Part shown: positions 15,301 through 24,335 of the stretch, one piece after another | Layout of the letters: the number at the start of each line of letters is the position of its first letter | How positions within the stretch are numbered: position 1 is the first letter of the stretch | Assembly (NCBI RefSeq): GCF_026242055.1 | Contig: NZ_JAPJDL010000013.1 | Location: 3,357 to 67,356, forward strand | Direction: 5' to 3' | DNA: 64,000 bases | DNA from: Lentzea sp. NEAU-D7 | Lineage (GTDB): Bacteria; Actinomycetota; Actinomycetes; Mycobacteriales; Pseudonocardiaceae | The notes under the pieces: generated by a model | Database searches by the model: none | Seen by the model: the letters and a program-made list of their open reading frames with translations, nothing else | Told to the model about the DNA's origin: nothing | Position numbers and translations under genes: made by a program

Positions 15301-16368
15301 ATGGCTCGGGCCTCCTTCAGCCAGGCGACGTGGCTCGTCGCCGAACGTGAGATGAAGACCTTGGTCACCACCAAGGGGTTCTGGATCGGGTTCGCCTTCA
15401 CGATCGTAGGGTTGTTCGCGCTCACCGTGCTGCCGACGGTGTTCGGCGGCGACGACCCCAAGGTCGCCGCCGTCGGCTCGGCCGTGCAGGTGGTGCAGGG
15501 CAAGGAACTCGACGTGCGCGAGGTCGGCACCGTCGAGGAAGCCGCCGACCTGGTCAGGGCCGACGAGGTCGAGGCCGCGATCGTGCCGGACGGCGGCGGG
15601 ATCAAGGTCCTCGCGCTCAACGACGCGCCGAGCGACGTGGTCAGCCAGCTCGTCCAGGCACCCCCGGTGGAGCTGCTGGACGCCTCGGCGGTGAACTCCG
15701 GCCAGCGGTTCGTCACGGTCCTCGTGTTCGGGCTGGTGTTCCTGATGTTCGGCATGGGCGGCGCGGCGATCGCGCAGAGCACCGTGACCGAGAAGCAGAC
15801 GCGGATCGTCGAGATCCTCGTCTCGACGGTGCCGGTGCGGGCGCTGCTCGCCGGCAAGATCCTCGGGCACACGATCCTCACGCTGGGCCAGGTGGTGGTG
15901 CTGGCGCTCGCGGCACCGATAGCACTGCGGGTCGCGGGACTCGGCGAACTGCTGGGGGTGGTGGCACCCGCGCTGGGCTGGTTCATCCCGTTCCTGATGC
16001 TCGGGTTCGTGCTGATCTCGTCCATGTGGGCGGTCGCGGGCGCGCTGGTCAGCCGCCAGGAGGACCTCGGCTCGACGATGGGCCTGGTCATGATCGCGGT
16101 GATGGGACCGTACTTCGGCGTGCAGTTCTTCTTCGAGAACCCCGTGGTGCTGAAGTGGATGTCGTTCGTGCCCTTCACGGCCGGCGTCGCGATGCCGGTG
16201 CGGTTGTTCGCGCAGCAGGCACAGCCGTGGGAGGCGATCCTGTCGCTCGGCGTCCTCGCGGCGACCGTGGTGACGATCCTGCTGGTCGCGTCCCGGCTCT
16301 ACACCGGCTCGTTGCTGCAGACCGGAGCACGGGTGAAGCTGTCCAAGGCCTGGGCACCTGCAGAATAG
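15301..16368 (+). CDS. ABC-2 type permease (NatB-like)
   Basis: Partner permease of 355 residues. One membrane helix near the N-terminus (GFWIGFAFTIVGLFALTVL) is followed by an extracytoplasmic domain of about 90 residues, then five to six helices, the ABC2_membrane_3 layout of NatB-type exporters. The block STVTEKQTRIVEILVSTVPVRALLAGK is the characteristic cytoplasmic coupling segment. Cotranscribed with the ATPase. Function presumably efflux. Confidence 0.88.
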   Translation: MARASFSQATWLVAEREMKTLVTTKGFWIGFAFTIVGLFALTVLPTVFGGDDPKVAAVGSAVQVVQGKELDVREVGTVEEAADLVRADEVEAAIVPDGGGIKVLALNDAPSDVVSQLVQAPPVELLDASAVNSGQRFVTVLVFGLVFLMFGMGGAAIAQSTVTEKQTRIVEILVSTVPVRALLAGKILGHTILTLGQVVVLALAAPIALRVAGLGELLGVVAPALGWFIPFLMLGFVLISSMWAVAGALVSRQEDLGSTMGLVMIAVMGPYFGVQFFFENPVVLKWMSFVPFTAGVAMPVRLFAQQAQPWEAILSLGVLAATVVTILLVASRLYTGSLLQTGARVKLSKAWAPAE

Positions 16369-16372
16369 GGCC

Positions 16373-17284
16373 ATGACCGCTGATCCGATTCGCCTCGCCG
16401 TCGTCGGCCTGGGAGCCATGGGCACCCGGATGCTGGCGGCGGCGCGGCAGCATCCCGGCTTCACCGTGGTCGCCGGCGTCGACGTCGCACCCCGCGCGCT
16501 CGACGTCCCGGTCGTCACGACGCTGGACGAGGTGCTGTCCGATGTGGACGCCGTGTACGTCTCGACGCCACCCGCCTCGCACGCCGGGCTCGTCCTGAAG
16601 GCCTTCGAGGCGGGCAAGGCGGTGTTCTGCGAGAAGCCGCTGGCCGTCGACCTGGGCGAGGCCCGCGCGATGGCCGAGGCCGCGCGGGGCCGCCCGAACG
16701 CGGTCAACTTCGCGCTGTCCGACATGGTGGCGACCGTCGAGATCGAACGGCGGCTGCCCGAGCTGGGCACGCTGCGGGGCGTCGAGATCCGGCTGCAGTT
16801 CCCGCGCTGGCCCAGGGCGTTCCAGGCGGAGGCGGCCTGGCTGTCGCGCTCCGAGCAGGGCGGGTTCGTCCGCGAGGTGCTGTCGCACTTCGTCTACCTG
16901 ACCGACCGGATGCTCGGGCCGCTCGCGGTCGAGTCGGTGTCGTCGGACTTCCCCGAACCCGGCGCGGCCGAGGTGGCGGCCCGCGGCGTGCTGCGGGGCA
17001 GCGGCGTGCCGGTGCACGTGTCGGCGTTCTCCGGCCTGGCCGGGCCCGAGGTCTACGAGTGGACCGCCTGGGGCACGAAACGATCGCTGCGCCTGGACCA
17101 GTGGGCCCTGCTGTCCACTTCGGACGGGGGAGCGTGGGAACCGGTGGCGCTGGAGCAGACCGGCTCCGACTACTCGCGGCTCACGCTGTTCGCGCAGGCC
17201 GTGCGGGGCGAGCACCCGCGTGACCTGGCGGACTTCGCCAGCGGGCAGCGCGTGGCCGAGGTGGTCGAGGCCTTCCTGCGGTAA
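16373..17284 (+). CDS. Gfo/Idh/MocA-family NAD(P)-dependent oxidoreductase
   Basis: Rossmann-fold dehydrogenase of 303 residues. N-terminal VVGLGAMGTRML is the dinucleotide-binding loop; VYVSTPPASHAGLVLKAFEAGK followed by VFCEKPLAV carries the family EKP motif with its catalytic Lys. The C-terminal alpha/beta domain is shorter than in sugar dehydrogenases. Family members act on sugars, inositols or related polyols; the substrate cannot be named. It starts four bases after the ABC permease and precedes a glycosyltransferase, so it may belong to a short accessory operon. Confidence 0.85.
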   Translation: MTADPIRLAVVGLGAMGTRMLAAARQHPGFTVVAGVDVAPRALDVPVVTTLDEVLSDVDAVYVSTPPASHAGLVLKAFEAGKAVFCEKPLAVDLGEARAMAEAARGRPNAVNFALSDMVATVEIERRLPELGTLRGVEIRLQFPRWPRAFQAEAAWLSRSEQGGFVREVLSHFVYLTDRMLGPLAVESVSSDFPEPGAAEVAARGVLRGSGVPVHVSAFSGLAGPEVYEWTAWGTKRSLRLDQWALLSTSDGGAWEPVALEQTGSDYSRLTLFAQAVRGEHPRDLADFASGQRVAEVVEAFLR

Positions 17285-17316
17285 TCCGCTTGCGCGCGTT
17301 CGGCAGGATCGGAGCA

Positions 17317-18420
17317 ATGGGGATCCTGTTCGTCACGCTCGCGGGACATGGCCACGTCACGCCGACCCTCGCCGTGGTCGAGGAACTGGCCGCGCGCGGC
17401 GCCGAGGTCGAGTACGCGACCGGAGCCGAGCACGCCGAGGCGGTGACCGGGGCGGGCGCGCGATGGGTGGAACTCCCCGCGCTGCCCGCCTTCCGGCCCG
17501 TCACCGGCAACCCGATCGACGAGTGGTTCCCGCACTACTTCAGGGCGATGGCCGCGACCTACCCGGTCCTGCTCGGCCACTGCCGGACCGCTCGCCCGGA
17601 CCTGATCTGCTACGACGCGACCAACTGGCCCGCACGCCTCGTCGCGCGGCGGCTCGGTGTCCCCGCGGTGCGGACCGTGCCGCACGTCGCGTCCAACGAG
17701 CACCACAGGGTCATGGACGTCGACCTGGACCGGTACCTCGCCGGCGACACCGCGCGGTTCGCCGTCGAGCACGACGTCGAGCTCGACCCGTGGAGCACCG
17801 TCGAGGCACTGGAGGCCTGCAGCGTGGTGTTCGTGCCGCGGGAGTACCAGCCGTCCGGGGAGACCTTCGACGCGTCGTTCCACTTCGTCGGCCCCGTGCT
17901 GGGACGCCGGGCCGACGAGGAGTGGGCGCCCCGCCGCACGGACCTGCCGCTGCTCTACGTCTCGCTCGGCTCGGTCATGAGCGATCAGGCCTTCTACCAG
18001 GCGTGTCTCGACCAGTTCGCCGACGGCCGGTGGCAGGTGGCGATGACGGCCCGCGACGTGCGCGGAACGGACACCGCCGAAGTGCGGCCGTGGTTCCCGC
18101 AGCCCGCAGTGCTGAAGCACGCGGCCGCGTTCATCACCCACGGCGGCATGAACTCCGTCATGGAGGCGCTGCACGCGGGAGTGCCCCTGGTGGTCGTGCC
18201 GCAGACCCCGGAACAGGCCGGGAACGCCCGCCGCGTCGTCGAGCTCGGCCTGGGCGAACAGGTCGACGACCACGCGGACCTGCGCGCGGCCGTCGATCGG
18301 GTCTCGGCGGACGGCACGATCCGGCGCAACCTCGACCGGATGCGTGCCGCCATCGCCGACGCCGGTGGCGCTCAGCGAGCGGCCGACGTCATCCTCAGCC
18401 GAGCACCTCGCGGAGCTTGA
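17317..18420 (+). CDS. MGT/GT1-type glycosyltransferase
   Basis: A 367-residue GT-B fold glycosyltransferase resembling macrolide glycosyltransferases. The N-terminus GHGHVTPTLAVVEELAARG is the acceptor-side hallmark; the nucleotide-sugar site is PWFPQPAVLKHAAAFITHGG and the adjacent MNSVMEALHAGVPLVVVPQ. It probably transfers a sugar from a UDP- or dTDP-donor to a small molecule; macrolide inactivation or metabolite decoration are usual roles. The ATG at 17317 begins GILFVTLAGHGH, the expected start; an upstream GTG-region extension is rejected. Its end overlaps the convergent hydrolase by 26 bases. Confidence 0.87.
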   Translation: MGILFVTLAGHGHVTPTLAVVEELAARGAEVEYATGAEHAEAVTGAGARWVELPALPAFRPVTGNPIDEWFPHYFRAMAATYPVLLGHCRTARPDLICYDATNWPARLVARRLGVPAVRTVPHVASNEHHRVMDVDLDRYLAGDTARFAVEHDVELDPWSTVEALEACSVVFVPREYQPSGETFDASFHFVGPVLGRRADEEWAPRRTDLPLLYVSLGSVMSDQAFYQACLDQFADGRWQVAMTARDVRGTDTAEVRPWFPQPAVLKHAAAFITHGGMNSVMEALHAGVPLVVVPQTPEQAGNARRVVELGLGEQVDDHADLRAAVDRVSADGTIRRNLDRMRAAIADAGGAQRAADVILSRAPRGA

Positions 18421-19237
18421 CGGCGAACTCCTCGGGCTTGCCCGCGTAACCGAACTCGCCGCCGAGGAACCCGCCGTGGTGGCTGGGGAACACGACGGCC
18501 TCCTGGCCGAGCAGGCGTGCCGTGTGGACGGCCGTGCGGCCGGTGAACGCGTCACCGGTCTCCTCGCCGACGGCGATCACGACGCGGGTCGGCGCGGCGG
18601 CCAGCTCCTGCACCCGCGGGTAGTAGTCGGTGATGGCGAGCGAGGAGTTCCCGAGCAACGGGTCGTCGCGCCTGCCGTCGTCCTCGGACGGCATCCCGAA
18701 CTGCGCGGGATCCGGCAGGGGCAGCGCGAAGTACTCGTCGGTGTACTCGCCCTGCCACGAGCTCATCTGCATGAACGCCGCCATGCCCGCGCCCTGGCCC
18801 TTGGCCTGGTAGGCGTCCATGAACGCGTCGCGCGCCCGGCGAGCGGCGGCCGCGTCGGGCAGCACGTCGATGATCGGCGGCTCGTGCGCCACGAGCGTGA
18901 CCACGTCGTCCGGGTACGCGGCGACGAGTTCGAGGGCCGTGACCGCGCCACCGCTCGACGCGAACAGGTCGACCGGGCCGCCGACGGCCTCGATCACCGC
19001 GTGCACGTCCGCGGCCTGGGTCTCGGGGGTGTTGTCGGTGCGACCGTCCGAACGGGTGCTCCGGCCGATGCCGCGCGGGTCGTAGGTGATCACCGTGCGG
19101 TCGGGGAACTGCGCGCGCAACGCGACGAAGCCGCTGGCGTCCATCGGCTGGCCGATCATCATCAGCGGACGGCCACCGGAACCGCTCACGTCGTACGTGA
19201 TGGCGGCGCCGTCTGTTTCCAGAACGTGAGTTTCCAT
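18395..19237 (-). CDS. Alpha/beta hydrolase
   Basis: A 280-residue alpha/beta-hydrolase with an N-terminal METHVLETDGAAITYDV strand and oxyanion region, and the elbow DLFASSGGAVTALEL, where the nucleophile Ser is followed by two Gly. The likely base His lies in SHHGGFLGG. The substrate is unknown; members of this group are often annotated as esterases or peroxidase-like hydrolases without proof. It is transcribed alone, divergent from the SDR gene. Confidence 0.82.
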   Translation of the reverse strand: METHVLETDGAAITYDVSGSGGRPLMMIGQPMDASGFVALRAQFPDRTVITYDPRGIGRSTRSDGRTDNTPETQAADVHAVIEAVGGPVDLFASSGGAVTALELVAAYPDDVVTLVAHEPPIIDVLPDAAAARRARDAFMDAYQAKGQGAGMAAFMQMSSWQGEYTDEYFALPLPDPAQFGMPSEDDGRRDDPLLGNSSLAITDYYPRVQELAAAPTRVVIAVGEETGDAFTGRTAVHTARLLGQEAVVFPSHHGGFLGGEFGYAGKPEEFAVKLREVLG

Positions 19238-19345
19238 GCTGTCTCCCCAGGAGATTCGGGTCTGAGCAGCCTAGTCACAGACGTGAACCTCCGAGGGCCG
19301 ACTAACCGATCGACCTGCATGTTCACCACTGGTATCAAGGCTCGC

Positions 19346-20065
19346 ATGACGCGAACAGCAGTGGTGACCGGCGGCGGTACGGGCATCGGCAAGGCGGTGG
19401 CGGCCCGGCTCGTCGAGCAGGGTCTGGACGTGGTGATCACCGGGCGCAGGGAGGACGTGCTGAAGGCGGCGGCCGGCGAGATCGGCGCACGGGCGGTCGC
19501 GTTCGACGCGGCGGACCCGGAGGCGGTGCGGGCGGCGCTGGACGATCTTCCTCCGCAGGTGGACGTTCTGGTCAACAACGCGGGCGGCAACGTGGCGCGG
19601 CGTCGTCCCGCGCCGGAGAACCTGGCCGAGGTGCGGGACCTGTGGATCGCGAGCTACGAGGCCAACGTGGTCAGCGCCGTGCTCGTGACGACCGCGCTGG
19701 AGCCGCGGCTCGCGGACAACGCACGGGTGGTGACGGTCGGCTCGATCGCGGGCCGGCGGGGTTCGGGTTCCTACGGTGCGGCCAAGGCCGCGGTCGAGGC
19801 GTGGACCGCGGATCTCGCGTTCTCGCTGGGAGGCAGGGGGATCACGGTCAACGTGGTGTCGCCGGGCGTCACCGAGGACACCGAGTTCTTCGGCGGCACC
19901 CTGAGCGAGGAACGGCGCAGGGTGCTCGTCGGCAACACGGCGAACGGCCGCGCGGGCACCCCGGCGGACGTCGCCGCGACGATCGCGTTCCTCACCTCAC
20001 CGGAGGCCGGGCACATCACCGCCCAGGTCATCGGGGTGAACGGCGGAGCCGGGCTCGGACGCTGA
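19346..20065 (+). CDS. Short-chain dehydrogenase/reductase
   Basis: Classical SDR of 239 residues. Cofactor motif TGGGTGIGKAVA, NNAGG near residue 75, catalytic Ser in VGSIAGRRG and the YxxxK motif as YGAAKAAVEAW. An Arg follows the second beta strand (TGRREDV), suggesting NADP preference. The ATG at 19346 places the glycine motif at residue 8; in-frame sequence upstream is antisense to the hydrolase and is rejected. The 3' end overlaps the convergent DedA gene by 38 bases. Confidence 0.9.
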   Translation: MTRTAVVTGGGTGIGKAVAARLVEQGLDVVITGRREDVLKAAAGEIGARAVAFDAADPEAVRAALDDLPPQVDVLVNNAGGNVARRRPAPENLAEVRDLWIASYEANVVSAVLVTTALEPRLADNARVVTVGSIAGRRGSGSYGAAKAAVEAWTADLAFSLGGRGITVNVVSPGVTEDTEFFGGTLSEERRRVLVGNTANGRAGTPADVAATIAFLTSPEAGHITAQVIGVNGGAGLGR

Positions 20066-20627
20066 ACCCGATGACGGCGAGCAGCACGACCACGAGTGCG
20101 ATCCAGGAGAACTCCGCGAGGTAGCGCTCGGCCGCCTCGCCCACGAGGTAGACCGCGGCCGTCGTGCCGCCGGCCCACAGGACGCCGCCGGCGGCGTTGG
20201 CGAGCAGGAACTTCCCGTAGTGCATGCCCATCGTGGCGGCGAGCGGCCCGGACAGGATCCGCAGCAACGCCACGAACCGGCCGAAGAAGACCGCCCAGGC
20301 GCCGTGCCGTTCGAACAGCGCCTGGGCGCGGCCGATCTTGTCCTCGCTGAAGTGGCGGGGGAACTTCTCGCCCGCCCAGCCGAAGATCCGCGGCCCGAAC
20401 CGCTTGCCCAGCGCGTACCCGGCGCTGTCGCCGATGATCGCGCCGGCGGACGCGGCGACGCCGACCCAGAGCGGTGAGACGCCGTCGTGGTGCGAGGCCA
20501 TGAGCGCCGCCGCCACGAGCACGACCTCGCCCGGCAACGGGATCCCCATGCTCTCGACCCCGACCACCACGCCCACGACGACGTAGACCAGCAACGGTGG
20601 AACGGCGTGGAGCCACTCGGTCAGCAC
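20028..20627 (-). CDS. DedA-family membrane protein
   Basis: A 199-residue integral membrane protein of the DedA (SNARE-associated/VTT) family, linked in bacteria to undecaprenyl-phosphate or phospholipid flipping and to membrane homeostasis. Family motifs include ESMGIPLPGEVVLVAAA, GDSAGYALGKRFG with the conserved Gly, and the F.GRF.ALLRIL block (FFGRFVALLRILSGPLAA). About four to five hydrophobic segments are visible. It stands alone between the SDR and the NACHT gene. Confidence 0.92.
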   Translation of the reverse strand: MLTEWLHAVPPLLVYVVVGVVVGVESMGIPLPGEVVLVAAALMASHHDGVSPLWVGVAASAGAIIGDSAGYALGKRFGPRIFGWAGEKFPRHFSEDKIGRAQALFERHGAWAVFFGRFVALLRILSGPLAATMGMHYGKFLLANAAGGVLWAGGTTAAVYLVGEAAERYLAEFSWIALVVVLLAVIGFSVRARLRRSPR

Positions 20628-20715
20628 AGCCGTGATCTTCCTCCAACCGGATGGGATCGGCCACGAGACACGGCCGTCTCGGTACTCTGCTGATCATCTG
20701 GACGAGGGGGCGGTT

Positions 20716-22824
20716 GTGGCGAGCCAGTTCGGCTTACTGCTGCGTCAATGGCGGCAGCGGGCGGGATTGAGCCAGGAAGCGCTCGCTCAGCGCGCCGCCG
20801 TGGGCATTCGCACGGTGCGTGGGCTGGAGACCGGCGAACGGACCGATCCCCGCATGGGCACCGTGCGCGCGTTGGCGGACGCTCTGGAGCTCACCGGCGC
20901 TGAACGGGCCGAACTGTTCTCCTCCGCCGGGCGCGACGAACCGCCGGTCGCGGAGCCGGTCCGGTTCGACCCCCTGCACGAGGCCGCCGAGACGCTGAAG
21001 GTCGCGGTCGAGGCCCGGTGGCGGCGCGAGGAGGAGCAGCGGCAGGTCCACGACCCGGTGCCGCTGCCGGTGCGGTGGGACGAGGCACCCGCGACGTGGA
21101 TGGACAGCCGGCTCAACATCGGCGCCGGGGCCGCGCTCGGCGGACGCCTGGACCAGGTCGTCGAGGTCTACCGCGGGGTCGGGTCGCGGCGGCTGGTCGT
21201 GCTGGGACGGGCCGGGTCCGGCAAGACGGTGCTGACCACGCGGTTCGTGCTGGACCTGCTCGGCGCGCGCAACCCCGCCGACCCCGTGCCGGTGATCTTC
21301 CACCTCGGTGCGTGGCATCCCGGACGTCTCGGGCTCCGCGACTGGCTCGCCGGCCAGCTGACGCGCGACCACCCGTTCCTCGCGGCGCCGGGACCCGGCG
21401 GCGGCACGCTGGCGGCGGCGCTGGTCGACTCGCAGCGGGTGCTGCCCGTGCTGGACGGCTTCGACGAGATCGCGGCCGGGCTGCACCGGCAGGCGCTCAC
21501 CGCGCTGAACAGCACCACTCTGCCGTTGCTGCTGACCAGCCGCGTGGACGAGTACCGCGACGCGGTCGAGGGCACGGACGTGCTGACGGCGGCCGCCGCG
21601 GTCGTGCTGGCCGACCTGACGTGCGACGACCTGGCGGACTACCTGCCGCGCACCACCCGCAAGACCGGGCCGGGCGGCAACGCCTGGAAGCCCGTGCTGG
21701 ACGAGGTGCGCCACGGCGGTCCGCTGGCAGAGGTGCTGACGACACCGTTGATGGTGGCTCTGGCGCGGCGGATCTACAGCGACACCCCGGACCACGACCC
21801 GATCGCACTGCTGGCCTTCTCCGAGCCCGACGAGATCGAACGCCACCTGCTCGGCAGCTTCATACCGGCTGTGTACGGCGCGGACGCCGGCCGCGTGCAG
21901 CCGTGGCTCGGTCACCTCGCCGGCCACCTGACCGGGCTCGGCACGCACGACCTGGCGTGGTGGCGCTTCGGCTCGTCGTCCGTGGTCACCGGCCTGGCCG
22001 TCGGAGTGGCGGTCGGGGTCGCGGACCTGGTGCTGGAGGGCGTGCTGGTGGGTGGGATGAGCACCAGGGGCGTGCTGTTCGCGGTGATGATCGGGTTGGT
22101 CACCGGCGTGCTGTTCGGGGCGGCGCACCGGTACGTGGTGCGCAGGACGCCCATCGAACCCGTGCGCACCCGGCTGCGGCTGCGCGGTCGCGCCGGGAAG
22201 CGGGTGTGGGCGCGCGGACTGCTCGGGCTGGCGTTCGGCGGCGCGGTCGGTGCCGCGTACGGGCTGGTGCGCGCGATGGCGTACTGGCTCGTCACGCCCG
22301 GTTTCGAGATGACGGCCGGGGTGCTGGTCGACATCGGCGTCTTCGGTCTGGTGTTCGGGATCGGCGCGGGGATGGTGTTCACCGTCGCCGCCGCGATGGA
22401 GGCGCCGCTCGACGTGCGGTCGGCGGGCAGTCCCGACGGCCTGCTGGCGGCGAACCGCCGTGCGGTGCTCGGACTCGTCGCGATGATGGTGCCGGTGTTC
22501 GCGGTGTTCGTCGCCGGCGCCACCGGGGTCGTCGCGAGCGGGCTGACGGCGTTGCGGTTCGAGGTGGTGTGGAGCCCGACGACGGCTCTGTCGCTCGGGC
22601 TCGTCGGCGGGATCGGCGGCGGGCTGGCGTACGTGCTGAGCCTGACCGCGTGGGGGCAGTGGGTGGTGTTCGCGCGCGTCTGGCTGCCGCTGACCGGGAA
22701 GCTGCCGTGGGGGCTGCCGGCGTTCCTCGACGACGCCTACCGGCGTGGCGTGCTGCGCCGGGCGGGTGCTGTCTACCAGTTCCGGCACGCGCGCCTGCAG
22801 GATCATTTCGCGCGTTTGCGCTGA
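20716..22824 (+). CDS. XRE-NACHT STAND NTPase with membrane C-terminus
   Basis: A 702-residue multidomain protein. Residues about 1-70 form an XRE/Cro helix-turn-helix (LRQWRQRAGLSQEALAQRA). Residues about 160-360 form a NACHT NTPase with Walker A GRAGSGKTVL and Walker B VLPVLDGFDEIAAG. From about residue 420 there are two clusters of hydrophobic helices separated by a basic loop, indicating membrane insertion. No leucine-rich or TPR sensor repeats are seen. Such proteins are common in actinomycetes, and some NACHT proteins defend against phage, but no function is known for this architecture. The GTG start with a GAGGGG SD is preferred to an ATG upstream. A hairpin follows the stop. Confidence 0.82.
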   Translation: MASQFGLLLRQWRQRAGLSQEALAQRAAVGIRTVRGLETGERTDPRMGTVRALADALELTGAERAELFSSAGRDEPPVAEPVRFDPLHEAAETLKVAVEARWRREEEQRQVHDPVPLPVRWDEAPATWMDSRLNIGAGAALGGRLDQVVEVYRGVGSRRLVVLGRAGSGKTVLTTRFVLDLLGARNPADPVPVIFHLGAWHPGRLGLRDWLAGQLTRDHPFLAAPGPGGGTLAAALVDSQRVLPVLDGFDEIAAGLHRQALTALNSTTLPLLLTSRVDEYRDAVEGTDVLTAAAAVVLADLTCDDLADYLPRTTRKTGPGGNAWKPVLDEVRHGGPLAEVLTTPLMVALARRIYSDTPDHDPIALLAFSEPDEIERHLLGSFIPAVYGADAGRVQPWLGHLAGHLTGLGTHDLAWWRFGSSSVVTGLAVGVAVGVADLVLEGVLVGGMSTRGVLFAVMIGLVTGVLFGAAHRYVVRRTPIEPVRTRLRLRGRAGKRVWARGLLGLAFGGAVGAAYGLVRAMAYWLVTPGFEMTAGVLVDIGVFGLVFGIGAGMVFTVAAAMEAPLDVRSAGSPDGLLAANRRAVLGLVAMMVPVFAVFVAGATGVVASGLTALRFEVVWSPTTALSLGLVGGIGGGLAYVLSLTAWGQWVVFARVWLPLTGKLPWGLPAFLDDAYRRGVLRRAGAVYQFRHARLQDHFARLR

Positions 22825-22832
22825 TCAGATGC

Positions 22833-22908
22833 ACCGGCCACAAGTGGCCGGTCGTCTGGCCTGTCCTTCGTTTGGTCCCGCTGTGATCGTTTCGGCGGGA
22901 CGGACGAA
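22833..22908 (+). terminator. Hairpin after the NACHT gene, then a second stem before the ESX operon
   Basis: A perfect 9-bp inverted repeat, ACCGGCCAC-AA-GTGGCCGGT (22833-22852), starts nine bases after the NACHT stop and fits a terminator without a U tract, as is usual in actinomycetes. A second imperfect stem at about 22867-22908 (GTCCCGC with GCGGGAC, outer TTCGT with ACGAA) ends just before the SD of the next gene; it may be a second terminator arm or a 5' leader structure. Confidence 0.45.
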
Positions 22909-22920
22909 GGGGGTCGAGGG

Positions 22921-24036
22921 GTGTCGCCTGGTGAGATCAACTGGGAGGCGTACAGCCACGAAGAGTTGCACCGGATGCTGTGGCAGGACGCCGATGTCGC
23001 GGACGTGAGCACGGTCGCCGACGAGTGGACGCGTCACCGCGCCGCGTTGGACGCGCACGCCGAGGTGCTCCGGGAGCAGCGCGCGGCGTTGCTCGACGGG
23101 TGGGCCGGGGCCGCGGCGGAGGAGGCCGCCGCGCGGCTCGGTGCGCTGGCCGAGCGGATCGGGAAGATCAGCGAACTGGCCGCGGCGGGGCAGAAGGCCG
23201 CGCAGGACTCGGCCGACGCGCTGGCGGCGGCCCGCGCCGCGATGCCGCCGCCACCGGGGCCGGGGACGACGGTGCCGGCGTTCGCCGGGCTGCCGAGCGC
23301 GCCGGGGTCCGTCGCGTTGCCCGCCGCACCGGCGCCGTTCGCGTTGCCCGCGGCGCCCGCACCGTTCGGGTTGCCCGCCGCGCCCGCACCGTTCGCACTG
23401 CCCGGCACGCCAGGGGCCTTCGCGTTGCCGGGCGCACCCGCCCCGATGGCCCTGCCGAGCGCGCCCACCCTGCCCGCCGGAGCGACCTCGGGCTTCTACT
23501 TCTACTTCGGCGCCGCCTCGGCCGACCAGCAGAAGGCCCAGGCGGTCCGGGCGATGCAGACCTACGAGTCGAGCCTCAACGGCAGCGGCCGCCTCATCGA
23601 CGACGCGAGGAGCAACGTTCCGCAGGCCGCGCCGGCGCCCCGTGCCGCGCCCGCGGCCCAGGTGAAGACGCCCAGTTCGGGTGGCGTGCCGTGGCAACGG
23701 CTGGTGGGCGGCGGTTCGGCGGCGACGGCCACGCGTGGCCCGGTCACCGGCGCCGCTACCCCGGTCGTCGGCGCCGCCACCCCGGTCAGCCAGCAGCTCG
23801 CACCGGGCATGCGGGCCGGGGTGGTGTTCGGGCAGCACGGCGGAATCACCGCGACCGGCACCCTCACCGCCGACACGCGCCCGTCCGGCCAGAACACCGC
23901 GATGGGCGCACCTGCGGCGGGAGCGGCGCGCAAGGACGAGGACCAGGAGCACGAGAACCAGATGCCGACGCTCGACCACGACCTGTTCGCGGTGACCGAG
24001 CGGGTGTCTCCGGCCGTGATCGGGGAGGAGCAGTGA
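22921..24036 (+). CDS. PPE-like type VII secretion-associated protein with Pro-rich repeat
   Basis: A 371-residue protein. Residues about 5-105 are helical with WEAYSHEELHRML, an internal LLDGWAGAAAEEAAARL that includes a WxG turn, and long heptad-like stretches; this resembles the PPE/WXG100 helical hairpin of ESX substrates. Residues 124-182 are a Pro/Ala-rich tandem repeat with a nine-residue period (LPAAPAPFA). The remainder is low-complexity with a charged C-terminus. It is the first of six overlapping genes that include EspG-like and WXG100-like proteins. A role as secreted or cell-surface ESX substrate is inferred; GTG start with a GGGGGTCGAGGG leader. Confidence 0.7.
   Translation: MSPGEINWEAYSHEELHRMLWQDADVADVSTVADEWTRHRAALDAHAEVLREQRAALLDGWAGAAAEEAAARLGALAERIGKISELAAAGQKAAQDSADALAAARAAMPPPPGPGTTVPAFAGLPSAPGSVALPAAPAPFALPAAPAPFGLPAAPAPFALPGTPGAFALPGAPAPMALPSAPTLPAGATSGFYFYFGAASADQQKAQAVRAMQTYESSLNGSGRLIDDARSNVPQAAPAPRAAPAAQVKTPSSGGVPWQRLVGGGSAATATRGPVTGAATPVVGAATPVSQQLAPGMRAGVVFGQHGGITATGTLTADTRPSGQNTAMGAPAAGAARKDEDQEHENQMPTLDHDLFAVTERVSPAVIGEEQ
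23290..23466 (+). repeat. 27-nt coding tandem repeat (LPAAPAPFA)
   Basis: About six imperfect copies of a nine-codon unit inside the PPE-like gene. The first three are nearly identical (LPAAPAPFA, LPAAPAPFG, LPAAPAPFA) and the later ones diverge (LPGTPGAFA, LPGAPAPMA, LPSAPT). Such Pro-rich linkers often span the cell wall, and copy number may vary among strains. Confidence 0.8.
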
Positions 24037-24335
24037 CCGGCTACGAGGTCGCGCCAGACCAGCTGCAGGACCGGGTGAGGACCCTGAGCAGGCTGGCCGA
24101 GCTGACCGCCGACCTGGTGACGACGGCGAGCAGGCTGGCCGAGCGGCAGCCGTTGCTCGGGACCGCGCCACCCGCCCAGGACCTGTCGCGCCGGCTCAAG
24201 GACGCCGGGTCGGGGCTCGCCGGTGAGGTGGGTGCCGCCGAACGCGAGGTGCGTGAGTTCCGGCAGATGCTCGCCGAGATCAGGTCCACCTACACCGAGA
24301 CCGACGCCGACCAGGCGCGCAGGGTGGCCCGGTGA
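24033..24335 (+). CDS. Small WXG100/EspC-like protein
   Basis: A 100-residue, almost entirely helical protein starting with GTG that overlaps the preceding stop (GTGA). It opens GYEVAPDQLQDRVRTLSRLAELTADLV and ends with a long charged helix. Size and pattern resemble ESX-1 secretion-associated EspC/ESAT-6-type proteins, although the WxG turn is not present. It overlaps the EspG-like gene by four bases. Probable partner or substrate of type VII secretion; the assignment rests on size, helicity and context. Confidence 0.62.
   Translation: MTGYEVAPDQLQDRVRTLSRLAELTADLVTTASRLAERQPLLGTAPPAQDLSRRLKDAGSGLAGEVGAAEREVREFRQMLAEIRSTYTETDADQARRVAR

Noticed and set aside
23290..23466. Tandem 27-nt repeat as a possible CRISPR or DNA repeat element
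   Set aside because: The units are contiguous with no spacers and stay in frame as LPAAPAPFA, so this is a protein repeat.
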